DNA of 64,000 nt from Salipiger mucosus DSM 16094 (lineage in GTDB: Bacteria > Pseudomonadota > Alphaproteobacteria > Rhodobacterales > Rhodobacteraceae), in the NCBI RefSeq assembly GCF_000442255.1, contig NZ_KE557279.1, positions 175,030 to 239,029 of the forward strand. Direction: 5' to 3'. Below are positions 44,724-53,709 of this stretch, in pieces (position 1 is the first letter of the stretch; every line of letters starts with the position of its first letter). A program made the position numbers and the translations under genes. The notes beneath the pieces were generated by a model. That model was not told the DNA's origin. It made no database searches and was given only the letters and a program-made list of their open reading frames with translations.

Positions 44724-44823
44724 CAGCACCACGGCTCGGTCCCGGTGCCGTGACGCAGGGCGCGACAGGTCACCGACGAGCGCAGCCCGCCGATGGCCCT
44801 GACATCCCGGCGAAACGCCGCTC

Positions 44824-45111
44824 CTAGCGGTAGCGCGAGGTCGCGCTGCGAAACGCGGACTGGATGTCGTCCCAGGCGCGGTCGAAGCCTGCCTTCATGT
44901 CGTCCCAGGCCTGGTCGCTGGCATGCTGCATCTTCTTGAGCTGCGCCTCGGCCTCGTCGCGGTGCTTTCGCATCTCCGCGAGGTTCTTCTCGTAGCTGGC
45001 CTTGGCCTCGGCCTGCGATTCGCGCATCTTCGCCTGCATCTTGTCAATCTCGGCGTTCCATTCGTCGATGCGCGCCTTGGTCTTCTCGACGTATTCGTCG
45101 CGGTCCATCAT
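44824..45111 (-). CDS. Small coiled-coil protein
   Basis: A 95-residue, highly charged, almost entirely helical protein (DEYVEKTKARIDEWNAEIDKMQAKM, AEMRKHRDEAEAQLKKM) with no signal or membrane segment. Heptad spacing of Ile/Met/Leu suggests a coiled coil. It resembles the small sll1863-type stress proteins by composition and length. It ends in an Arg/Ser-rich tail. Single gene with a GGGAGGAG-like ribosome-binding site; function not known. Confidence 0.75.
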   Translation of the reverse strand: MMDRDEYVEKTKARIDEWNAEIDKMQAKMRESQAEAKASYEKNLAEMRKHRDEAEAQLKKMQHASDQAWDDMKAGFDRAWDDIQSAFRSATSRYR

Positions 45112-45325
45112 GGTACACTCCTCCCGTTTGCGCCCTTCCGGCTGTGATCCACTCTAGACCACTCGGGCGCCCGCGTCTTGGCCCGCGTGACCCCGGCGCG
45201 CGGCGTGGCGTCGCAAAGGCCCGAGGCTTGCCGCCCCCGCCCCGACCTGAAAGGATCGCGCCGGAAACGACCCCTCTGCGCGGCGATGGGAAACGCCGCG
45301 GGGAAACGCGGAAAGGACGGGCGGC

Positions 45326-46561
45326 ATGACCGAGTTCATCGTTCTGGGCGCCGGCATGGCGGGCGTCGGCGCGGCGCTGGCGCTGCAGGCGCGCGGCCAC
45401 GCGGTGAGCCTGCTCGACCGCCGCGCGCCCGGCTCCGAGACCAGCCATGGCAACGCCGGCGTCATCCAGTCCGAGGCGGTCGAGCCCTATGCCATCCCGC
45501 GCGACGTGCCGACGCTGCTGCGCTACGCGCTGGGGCGCAGCAACGACGTGGTCTGGCACGCCCGCGACCTGCCCCGCCTCGCGCCGGCGCTCTGGCGCTA
45601 CTTCCAGCAATCCGCGCCCGCCCGGCATGGCGAGATATCCCGCAGCTACGCGCAGCTCATCGGCCGCGTGCTGGACGACCACGCGCCCCTGATCACCGCT
45701 TCCGAAAGCGAGCCGCTGATCCGCCGCACCGGCATGGGCGAGATCCACCGCTCGGCCCGCGCCCTCGAGGCCGCCGCGCGCGAGGCCCGGCGCCTGCGCG
45801 AGGCCTACGGCATCCCCTCGCAGGTGATGGACGCCTCTGCCATGCGCGAGGACGACCCCGCGCTCAGGTCCGGCCCCGCCGGCATGCTGCTCTGGACCGG
45901 CTCCTGGAGTTGCACCGATCCGGGCGCCCTGACCCGCGCCTATGCCGACCTCTTCGCCCGGCGCGGCGGACGCGTGCTGACGGGCGAGGCGCAAAGCCTC
46001 GCCCGGCGGGCCAGCGGCTGGCAGGTCGCCAGCGACGACGGGCCGGTCGAGGCCTCGCAGGTCGTGGTCGCGCTCGGCCCCTGGGGCCCCGACCTGCTGC
46101 GCCGCTTCGGCTATCGCGTGCCGATGGTCTGGAAGCGCGGCTATCACGGCCACTACGACACACCCGCACGGCTGGCCCGCCCCTATGTCGACGCCGACAA
46201 CGGCGTCGTCATGAGCTCGATGACGCGCGGCCTGCGGATCACCACCGGCGCCGAACTGGTGCGCCGGGACGGCCCCGCCGCCCCGCGCCAGCTGGAACGC
46301 GGGCGCCGCGCGGTGGCGGAACTGGTCGAGCTTGGCGAGCCGGTGCCCGACGGCCAGTGGCACGGCCACCGGCCCTGCCTGCCCGACATGCTGCCTTTGG
46401 TCGGCCCCGCCCCCCGGCACGAGGGGCTCTGGTTCGACTTCGGGCACGGCCACCAGGGCTTCACGCTCGGCCCCACCACCGGCGAGATCCTGGCCGAGGC
46501 GATCGAGGGCCGCGACGATGCCCTCACCGCCGCGCTCGACCCGCGAAGGCGGGGTCTCTGA
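45326..46561 (+). CDS. FAD-dependent D-amino acid dehydrogenase-like oxidoreductase (DadA family)
   Basis: A 411-residue DAO-fold protein. The dinucleotide fold IVLGAGMAGVGAALALQARG opens it, then LLDRRAPGSETSHGNAG (FAD and active-site pattern of DadA proteins). The C-terminus reads GLWFDFGHGHQGFTLGPTTG, the usual FAD-closing segment. It likely deaminates D-amino acids and passes electrons to the quinone pool. Substrate is open: related enzymes use glycine, sarcosine or hydroxyproline. It runs convergently into the RND gene. Confidence 0.9.
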   Translation: MTEFIVLGAGMAGVGAALALQARGHAVSLLDRRAPGSETSHGNAGVIQSEAVEPYAIPRDVPTLLRYALGRSNDVVWHARDLPRLAPALWRYFQQSAPARHGEISRSYAQLIGRVLDDHAPLITASESEPLIRRTGMGEIHRSARALEAAAREARRLREAYGIPSQVMDASAMREDDPALRSGPAGMLLWTGSWSCTDPGALTRAYADLFARRGGRVLTGEAQSLARRASGWQVASDDGPVEASQVVVALGPWGPDLLRRFGYRVPMVWKRGYHGHYDTPARLARPYVDADNGVVMSSMTRGLRITTGAELVRRDGPAAPRQLERGRRAVAELVELGEPVPDGQWHGHRPCLPDMLPLVGPAPRHEGLWFDFGHGHQGFTLGPTTGEILAEAIEGRDDALTAALDPRRRGL

Positions 46562-46567
46562 CCGGCC

Positions 46568-49500
46568 TCATGTCTTGGCCAGCCGGTAGACCGCCGGGAT
46601 CACCAGAACCGTCAACGCGGTCGAGGACAGCAGCCCGAAGAGCAGCGATATCGCCAGCCCCTGGAAGATCGGGTCGACGAGGATCACCGCCGCCCCGATC
46701 ATCGCCGCCAGCGCGGTCAGCAGGATCGGCTTGAACCGCGTGGCGCCCGCCTCGATCAGGATATCGACGGTCACGCGCCGGTCCGGGTCGGCGTGGCGGA
46801 TGAAATCGACCAGCAGGATCGAGTTGCGCACGATGATCCCCGCCAGCGCGATGAAGCCGATCATCGAGGTCGCCGAGAAGGGCGCCCCGAAGAGCCAGTG
46901 CCCCGCCATGATCCCCAGGAAGGTCAGCGGCACCGGCGTCAGGATCACCAGCGGCAGGCGGAAGCTGCCGAACTGCGCCACCACGAGGATGTAGATCCCC
47001 AGCAGCGCCACCGCAAAGGCCGCGCCCATGTCGCGGAAGGTGACCCAGGTGACCTCCCACTCGCCGTCCCAGAGCAGCGAGGGATGCGCGGTGCTCTCGG
47101 GCTGGCCGTTGAGACGGATCTCGGGCTGCATCCCCTCGGGCCAGTCCATCGCCTCGATCCGGTCCGCGACCGCCAGCATGCCATAGAGCGGCGCCTCGAA
47201 GTCGCCGGCCAACTCGCCGGTCACCATGATGACGTCGTAGCCATTGTGCCGGAAGATCGGGAACGAGGCGCGCTCCTCGGTGATCCGAACCACGTCGCCC
47301 AGTTCGACCACGCCGCGCCCGCCGGGCAAAGCGTTGGCCGGCACCGGGGTCGAGAGCGCCTGCGCGTCCAGCACCTGGTCCGCCCGCGCGCGCGCCATGA
47401 CGATGGGGATGGGCCGCCGTCCCTCGCCGCGGTGCGAATAGCCCACCGTCGAGGCGCCGTTGAGCAGGCGCAGCGTCTCCAGCGCGTCGGCCTCCTGAAA
47501 CCCGGAAGAAGTCGAGATCCGAGGGCTGAAGCTCGGCCCGCAGGCGGCGCGGGCGGGTGCCGTAGCTGTCGTCGACATCGACCACGAAGGGCACCTCGGC
47601 AAAGGCCCCGCGCACGCGCTCGGCCACCGCGCGGCGTGTCTCGGCGTCGGGGCCGTAGATCTCGGCCAGCAGGGTCGAGATCACCGGCGGGCCCGGCGGC
47701 GGCTCGACCACCTTGAGCACCGTGCCCGCGGGCACCTCCAGCGCCGCCAGCCGTTCGCGCAGATCGAGCGCGATGTCGTGGCTGGTGCGATCCCGCTCGC
47801 CTTTGTGCGCGAGGTTGAGCTGCACCTCGCCCATCTCGGGGCCCTCGCGCAGGTAGTAGTGGCGCACCAGCCCGTTGAAGTTGAAGGCCGCCGCCGTGCC
47901 CGCGTGGGTCTGGGCCGAGTGCACCTCGGGCAGCTCCAGCGCCACCCGCGCGGCACGCTGCGCCACGGCGTCGGTATCCTCGACGCTGGCACCCTCGGGC
48001 AGGTCGATGACGACCGAAAGCTCGGACTTGTTGTCGAAGGGCAGCAGCTTGACCGTCACGTCCTTGGTGTAGAACAGCCCCAGCGAGCCGAAGGAGAGCA
48101 CCACCACCGCCAGCAGGAAGAGCGCGCTGCGCCCCTTGCCCGCCAGCAGCGGCCGCGCGACGGCGGCGTAGACCCGGCCCAACCGCCCGCCCGGGAAGCC
48201 GCCCTCGCCCTCGTGGTGCGTCGGCGCGCGCCCCGCGACCTTGAGCATCAGCCAGGGCGTGATCATCACCGCCACGAAGAAGGAAAAGATCATCGCGGCC
48301 GAGGCATTGGCCGGGATCGGGCTCATGTAGGGGCCCATCAGCCCCGACACGAAGAGCATCGGCAGCAGCGCCACCACCACGGTCAGCGTCGCCACGATGG
48401 TCGGGTTGCCGACCTCGGCCACGGCCGAGACGGCGGCACCGAAGCGGCTCTGCCCCTCGCGCTTCATGGCCCAGTGGCGGGCGATGTTCTCGATCACGAC
48501 AATGGCGTCGTCCACGAGGATGCCGATGGAGAAGATCAGCGCGAAAAGCGAGACGCGGTTCAGCGTGTAGCCCATGATGTAGGCGGCGAAAAGCGTCAGC
48601 AGGATCGTCAGCGGGATCACGATGGCCACGACCACCGCCTCCCGCCAGCCGATGGCGAAGAGCACCAGCGCCACGATCGACACGGTCGCCAGCGCGAGGT
48701 GGAACAGCAGCTCGTTCGCCTTCTCGTCGGCGGTCTCTCCGTAGTCGCGCGTGATCTCCACGGCGACGCTGTCGGGGATCAGCCCCTCCCGGCCCTGCAT
48801 TTCCTCGACCCGGTGCAGGATCTCCTCGGCCACCAGCACGGCGTTGGCCCCCGCGCGCTTGGCCAGCGCCAGCGTCACCGCCGGGGCGCGGTGCACCTCG
48901 CCGTCCGCGCCCCGGTGCAAGGTGGCGACATGATGCTCGTCGAGGTCGGACACGAAGCCCACCTCGGCCACGTCGCGGACGTAGACCGTGCGCCCGTCGC
49001 GGGCGGTCAGCTCGAGGTTGGCAATCTCTTCGGGCGTCGACAACGTCTCGCCGATGACCAGCCCGACCTGCTCGCCGCCGTCGCGCAGGTTGCCCGCCGG
49101 CGCCGCGCTGTTGGCGCCCTGCACCTTGCCCGCAAGCTGTTGCAGCGTGATCCCGTAAAGCGCCAGCCGCTCGGGGTCCGGCGCCACGCGCAGCGCCTCG
49201 CCGGTGGCGCCGATCAGGTAGGTCAGCCCCACGTTCTCGATCCGGGCCAGCCGAACCTCGACCTCGCGCGCGATGCGGGTGAGGTCGGCGGCGGTGATGC
49301 TCGCCTGCCCCGCGACCGGGCTGAAGGTCAGCCCGACGATGGCCACGTCGTTGATGCCGCGCCCCACGACCAGCGGCTCGGGGATGCCCACGGGGATGCG
49401 GTCGATGTTGGCGAGGATCCTGTCGCGCACGCGCAGGATCGCGGTGTCGGCATCGGTGCCGACCTCGAAGCGCGCGGTCACCATCACGCGGTCGTCGCGG

Positions 49501-49793
49501 GTGTCGGAATAGACGTGCTCGACCTGATCGATGCCCTTCACGATGGTCTCGAGCGGTTCGGTCACCAGCTTCACCGCGTCCTCGGCGCGCAGCCCGTCGG
49601 CCTGCACGTGAATGTCCACCAGCGGCACCGAGATCTGCGGCTCCTCCTCGCGCGGGAGGCTGACCAGCGCGATCAGGCCCAGCGCCAGCGAGGCCAGCAG
49701 CAGCAGCGGCGTGAGCGGCGAGGCGATGAAGGCGCGCGTCAGGTGTCCGGCGAGGCCCAGCGCGCCGGTGGGGCCGTGGTGTCCGTCACTCAT
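46568..49793 (-). pseudogene. RND efflux permease, broken by one frameshift
   Basis: An AcrB-type RND permease of the inner membrane (about 1074 residues if repaired). The N-terminal ~764 codons are read from 49793 to about 47502; the remaining ~310 are in another frame, 47498 to 46568. The break is at the minus-strand run TTT (plus-strand AAA at 47499-47501): removing one T joins SDLDFFRV to QEADALETLRLL in frame and restores a normal RND protein. The permease shares eight bases with the adaptor gene upstream. Because the break is at a homopolymer, a sequence error is as likely as a real pseudogene; called pseudogene as read. Confidence 0.88.
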
Positions 49794-50763
49794 CGCCGGT
49801 CACCACCACGTCGCCGGGCCGCAGCCCGGTCAGGATCTCGCGCCATTCCGTGCCGTCGCGGGTCACGCCCGCCCCGGGCACCACGGTGCGCCGCAACGGG
49901 CCGTCCGGCGTCTCGACCGTCACGAAGTCGAGCCCGCCCGCGCGCGAAAGCGCCGCCTCGGGCACCAGCACGGCCTCGCGCGTGCCCACCGGCAGGCGCA
50001 CCGGCACGCGGCGCCCGACAAAGGCGTCGTCCAGCCCCTCGACCTCGACATCGGCCTGCACCCGGCCGCCCGCGATCTGCGGGTAGAGCTTGGCCAGCCG
50101 GCCGCGCCGCGTTTTGCCCTCGCCGCCGATCTCGATCTCGTCGCCCTCGGCAAGATCGCCGGCGTGGCGCTCGGGCACCGCCAGCCGCAGGAAGACCCCG
50201 CCGCCGCCGACCGTCGCCGCCGCCTCGCCCGGGACCACGACCGAACCCACCGAGAGCGGCACCGTCAGCACGATCCCCGCCTCGGGGGCCAGCACCTCGC
50301 CCTCGGCGATCTGCTGCTCGACCGACAGCCGGTCGGCCTCGACGCCGGAAATCTCCCCCCGGATCACGTCGACCTCGGTCTGCAACGTCTCGAGCCGCTG
50401 ACTGGTGATGACCCCGCGCTCGATCAGCTGCTCGCCGCGCGCCAGCTCGGACTGCGCCGTCTCCAGCCGCGCCCGCAGGGCGCCCAGCCGCGCGTCCAGC
50501 GCGTCGATGCGGAAGCCCAGCTTCTGGTCCTCGATCATGGCGATGCGCGCCCCGGACTCGACCCGGTCGCCCTCGGTCACCTCCAGCGCGGCCACGGTGC
50601 CGCCGATGCGGGCGCGCGCGGGCACCGTGTCGCGGGTCTCGACCTGGCCGTAGACCGATTTCCACTCGGTCACCGGCTGCGGCGCGATCTCGATCCGCTC
50701 GGCCATGGCGGGCTGCGCCAGGCCCGCCAGCAGCAGGAGAAGCAATCGGGGGGGCTGTCGCAT
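49786..50763 (-). CDS. RND efflux periplasmic adaptor (HlyD/MFP family)
   Basis: A 325-residue membrane-fusion protein that links the RND permease with an outer-membrane channel. Signal peptide LLLLLLAGLAQPAMA at the start. Lipoyl-like and hairpin parts are recognisable: GGTVAALEVTEGDRVESGA and the helical hairpin (ALDARLGALRARLETAQSELARGEQLI), then a beta-barrel domain ending with LVPEAALSR. ATG at 50763; an upstream start at 50787 would add eight residues before the signal. No outer-membrane factor is encoded nearby. Confidence 0.92.
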   Translation of the reverse strand: MRQPPRLLLLLLAGLAQPAMAERIEIAPQPVTEWKSVYGQVETRDTVPARARIGGTVAALEVTEGDRVESGARIAMIEDQKLGFRIDALDARLGALRARLETAQSELARGEQLIERGVITSQRLETLQTEVDVIRGEISGVEADRLSVEQQIAEGEVLAPEAGIVLTVPLSVGSVVVPGEAAATVGGGGVFLRLAVPERHAGDLAEGDEIEIGGEGKTRRGRLAKLYPQIAGGRVQADVEVEGLDDAFVGRRVPVRLPVGTREAVLVPEAALSRAGGLDFVTVETPDGPLRRTVVPGAGVTRDGTEWREILTGLRPGDVVVTGDE

Positions 50764-50896
50764 GTCGGTCTCCGGGCCAAGATACATCGGTGATTCCGAA
50801 TATACTTATGCACCGGAGCCCCGGGAAACCTTGATCTGCCGCAAGCTTCGGCGACGGGCCGGTTGGCACGCCCCGGCCCCGCCCGGAGGCGCGCCG
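50764..50896 (-). promoter_or_regulatory. Gap with likely efflux-operon promoter/operator
   Basis: 133 bp between the rhodanese gene and the adaptor. An AT-rich core contains the palindrome ATTC-C-GAAT (50793-50801) next to ATATACTTATG. This could hold a promoter and repressor site for the efflux operon. No local regulator gene is visible. Confidence 0.4.
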
Positions 50897-51493
50897 TCAG
50901 TCCGCGCCCGTCACCGTCAGCCCCAGCAGGCGCCAGACCTGCATGCCGCCCCGATAGTAGGAAATCCGCTCGGCGGGATAGCCCGCCTCGATCATGTTGC
51001 GGATCGCCGTCGGAGACTGCCCGCACCAGATGCCGTTGCAGAACAGCGCCACGGGCTTTGCCCCGCTGCAATCCCACCCCTCGAAGTCGGGCTCGCAGCC
51101 GAGCTGGCCCAGCTGGTCGACCACGTAGGTATAGGGAATATTGATCGCGCCGGGGATCGAGCCGCCCTCGAACCAGTCCGGGGTGCGGCTGTCGATCACC
51201 ACCGACTCCGGGTCCTGCAGCATCTCGATCAGCTCCAGCTCGCCGATGGTGGTGACGCCGGGCGCCGGCGTGTTGGGCTGGATGCAGAAAGCCGGACAGG
51301 GCCGCGAGGTGCGCGCCCAGTCGCCGGACAGCTCGTGCGAGGTGTCCTGGTTGCGTTCGATCGTCACCGGGCCGCTCTCGGTCTCGACGGTGACGCTGGG
51401 CATCGACTTGGTGATGCCGACCTCGGTCTCGGCCAGCGCGGGCATGGCCGCGGCGGCCAGGCCCAGGGCGAGTGTCAGGGTGCGGGGTGTCAT
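50897..51493 (-). CDS. Exported rhodanese-domain protein
   Basis: A 198-residue periplasmic protein with signal peptide (AAAAMPALAE). The rhodanese fold is seen as VIDSRTPDWFEGGSIPGAINIPY and the active-site loop LFCNGIWCGQSP, where the first Cys is the expected persulfide carrier. Four further Cys (PCPAFC, GCEPDFEGWDC) may form disulfides or bind a metal. It lies upstream of the RND adaptor on the same strand and may be co-regulated with it. The substrate is unknown. Confidence 0.88.
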   Translation of the reverse strand: MTPRTLTLALGLAAAAMPALAETEVGITKSMPSVTVETESGPVTIERNQDTSHELSGDWARTSRPCPAFCIQPNTPAPGVTTIGELELIEMLQDPESVVIDSRTPDWFEGGSIPGAINIPYTYVVDQLGQLGCEPDFEGWDCSGAKPVALFCNGIWCGQSPTAIRNMIEAGYPAERISYYRGGMQVWRLLGLTVTGAD

Positions 51494-51732
51494 GGTCTCT
51501 CCTCCTGAACCGATGGTTCCATGCGGGCAGCCTAACCGGGCGCCTGCGCCCCGTCATCCCGCGCCGTCGCGGTGCGGCACCGCGTCCCCCCTGGCACGCG
51601 GCGGTGCGGCGGCCGGCCGGAGCTGCGACGCCGCATCGTTTTGATATCCGTACGGAAGCAGGGCATGATCTGTACATGACGGGCGCGAACCCGGCCCAGA
51701 CGGCCGGACCGCGCGACCCGCCGGAGCGTGGC

Positions 51733-52896
51733 ATGACGACAGACGACCAGACACCTGCGGAAGCCCCGCCTGCGCCGATGCCGCCAGCGGGCCTTGCGCT
51801 GCGTCCCCGCGGGGACAGCGCCGTGCTGGAGCTTTCCGGCGCGCTGACGGTGCACGAGGTGACGCAGCTGCAGGCCCGCCTCGAGCGGCTCGAGCATCCC
51901 CCCGAAGCCATCGACCTGTCGGGGCTCGAGCGCATCGACACCGCCGGCGCCTGGGCGCTGCTGGCGCTCGAACGCGCCCGCGCGGCCGAGGGCACGACCC
52001 TGCGCCTTGAGGGGGCCAGCGCCGAGACCACGCTGCTGCTCGACCACGTCCGCCGCGCCCTGCCCGAGCCCGAGGAACCGCCCCGCCGCGAGCGCGGACT
52101 GACGGCCATGCTCGAGCGCACCGGGCGCTCTGTCGCCGCGGGCGCGGCCTTCCTGCTCGACCTGCTGGGCTATTTCGGCCTCTTCCTCGCCCGCCTCGGC
52201 CGCACGCTGCGCCACCCGCGCGAGTTCCGCATGACCGCGCTGGTCGCCCATGCCGAGGAGGTCGGCTATCGCGCCGTGCCCATTGTCGGGCTGATGGCCT
52301 TCCTGATCGGCGTCGTGCTGGCCTTCCAGGGCTCGGCGCAGCTGCGGCAGTTCGGCGCCGAGGTTTTCGTCGTCGATCTCATCGCGATCTCGGTGCTGCG
52401 CGAGCTTGGCATCCTGCTGACCGCCATCATCGTCGCGGGCCGCACCGCCTCGGCCTTCACCGCCGCCATCGGCTCCATGAAGATGCGCGAGGAGATCGAC
52501 GCCATGCGCACGCTGGGCCTCGACCCCGCGACGGTGCTCTTCGTGCCGCGCATCCTCGCCCTCCTGATCATGTTGCCGATCCTCGGTCTCATCGCCAACG
52601 TGATGGGGCTGTTCGGGGGCGCGCTGATGTCGTGGATCGAGCTCGGAATCTCGCCGTCGATGTTCCGCACGCGGCTGCTCGAGGGCACGGATGTCTCGCA
52701 TGTCGTCGTGGGGCTCGTGAAGGCGCCGGTCTTTGCACTCATCATCGGCGTCGTTGGCTGCCACGCGGGGATGCAGGTGCAGGGCAACGCGGAATCGCTG
52801 GGGCGGATGACCTCGCAGGCGGTGGTGACCGCGATCTTCGCGGTGATCGTGGCCGACGCGCTCTTCTCGATCTTCTTCGCGCAGGTGGGCCTGTGA
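51733..52896 (+). CDS. mlaE: MlaE-family ABC permease with N-terminal STAS domain
   Basis: A 387-residue permease of an MCE lipid transporter. Residues about 20-110 form a STAS (MlaB-like) domain (GDSAVLELSGALTVHEVTQLQARL, IDLSGLERIDTAGAWAL), fused to the MlaE core with FLIGVVLAFQGSAQLRQFGA, RELGILLTAIIVAGRTASAFTAAIGSM and EEIDAMRTLGLDP, the strong family motifs. ATG 51733 is chosen because GGAG precedes it; ATG at 51676 (19 residues longer) is possible. The stop overlaps mlaF (GTGA). Confidence 0.93.
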   Translation: MTTDDQTPAEAPPAPMPPAGLALRPRGDSAVLELSGALTVHEVTQLQARLERLEHPPEAIDLSGLERIDTAGAWALLALERARAAEGTTLRLEGASAETTLLLDHVRRALPEPEEPPRRERGLTAMLERTGRSVAAGAAFLLDLLGYFGLFLARLGRTLRHPREFRMTALVAHAEEVGYRAVPIVGLMAFLIGVVLAFQGSAQLRQFGAEVFVVDLIAISVLRELGILLTAIIVAGRTASAFTAAIGSMKMREEIDAMRTLGLDPATVLFVPRILALLIMLPILGLIANVMGLFGGALMSWIELGISPSMFRTRLLEGTDVSHVVVGLVKAPVFALIIGVVGCHAGMQVQGNAESLGRMTSQAVVTAIFAVIVADALFSIFFAQVGL

Positions 52897-53702
52897 GCGG
52901 GCCCGCCGACACCCCCGAGGTCGTGATCCGCGTGCGCGGCCTGCAGAACCGCTTCGGGCGGAACATCGTGCACGAGGGGCTCGACCTCGACGTCTACCGG
53001 GGCGAGATCCTCGGCATCGTCGGCGGCTCGGGCACCGGCAAGTCGGTGCTGCTGCGCAGCATCACCGGGCTGCAACGCCCCGACGCCGGCCGGATCGAGG
53101 TGCTGGGCGTCGACATCCTGTCGGGCGACGAACGTGCCCGCGCCACACTCGACGAGCGCTGGGGCGTCATGTTCCAGGACGGGGCGCTCTTCTCCTCGCT
53201 CACGGTGCGCGAGAACGTCGAGGTCCCCCTGCGCGCCATCGAGGGGCTGGACCCGCGGATCCGCAGCCAGCTGGCCGATCTCAAGATCTCGATGGTCGGC
53301 CTGCCCTACCTCGCCGGCGACAGCTACCCCGCCGAGCTTTCGGGCGGCATGCGCAAGCGCGCGGGGCTGGCACGGGCGCTTGCGCTCGACCCCGAGATCG
53401 TCTTCCTCGACGAGCCGACGGCGGGCCTCGACCCCATCGGCGCGGCGGCCTTCGACACGCTGATCCGCGGGCTCAGCCGCTCGATGGGGCTGACCGTCTT
53501 CCTCGTGACGCATGACCTCGACACGCTGCACGCGATCTGCGACCGCGTCGCGGTGCTTGCCGAACGCCGCGTGCTGGTCGAGGGCGGCCTGCGCGACATG
53601 CTTGCCGTCGACCACCCCTGGGTGCACGAGTATTTCCACGGTCCGCGCGCCCGCGCGGTCTTCGATGTCGCCTCCCCGGGCGGCACCGGGACGAAGGAGT
53701 AA
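52893..53702 (+). CDS. mlaF: MlaF-family ABC transporter ATP-binding protein
   Basis: A 269-residue ATPase. Walker A GGSGTGKSVLLRSI (about residues 44-57), Q-loop MFQDGALFSSLTV, ABC signature LSGGMRKRAGLARAL, Walker B VFLDEPTAGLDP, and VTHDLDT (H-loop) are intact. It powers the MlaE permease for lipid movement at the inner membrane. GTG start at 52893 overlaps mlaE (GTGA). A GAAGGAG ribosome-binding site for the next gene lies inside its 3' end. Confidence 0.95.
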   Translation: MSGPADTPEVVIRVRGLQNRFGRNIVHEGLDLDVYRGEILGIVGGSGTGKSVLLRSITGLQRPDAGRIEVLGVDILSGDERARATLDERWGVMFQDGALFSSLTVRENVEVPLRAIEGLDPRIRSQLADLKISMVGLPYLAGDSYPAELSGGMRKRAGLARALALDPEIVFLDEPTAGLDPIGAAAFDTLIRGLSRSMGLTVFLVTHDLDTLHAICDRVAVLAERRVLVEGGLRDMLAVDHPWVHEYFHGPRARAVFDVASPGGTGTKE

Positions 53703-53709
53703 CGATACG
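53694..53709 (+). promoter_or_regulatory. Ribosome-binding site and non-standard ACG start of mlaD
   Basis: AAGGAG at 53694-53699 is followed after 7 bases by ACG (53707-53709) in the frame of the MCE protein, exactly where its homologues start with METRANYVLIG. No ATG, GTG or TTG is available in frame until GTG after the membrane helix has begun. Either ACG is the real start or an ATG has been misread or mutated (T to C). Confidence 0.7.

Noticed and set aside
36698-44823. Glycan cluster as a genomic island inserted at the tRNA gene
   Set aside because: No integrase and no repeat of the tRNA 3' end was seen near the other border; base composition looks the same as neighbours.
47778-50408. 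876-codon plus-strand open frame across the RND and adaptor genes
   Set aside because: Antisense shadow with His/Arg/Gly-rich sequence; it crosses two recognised genes on the minus strand.
50793-50801. SqrR/BigR-type operator before the RND adaptor
   Set aside because: The half sites ATTC and GAAT are separated by one base instead of the eight of the SqrR consensus; kept only as an unassigned palindrome.
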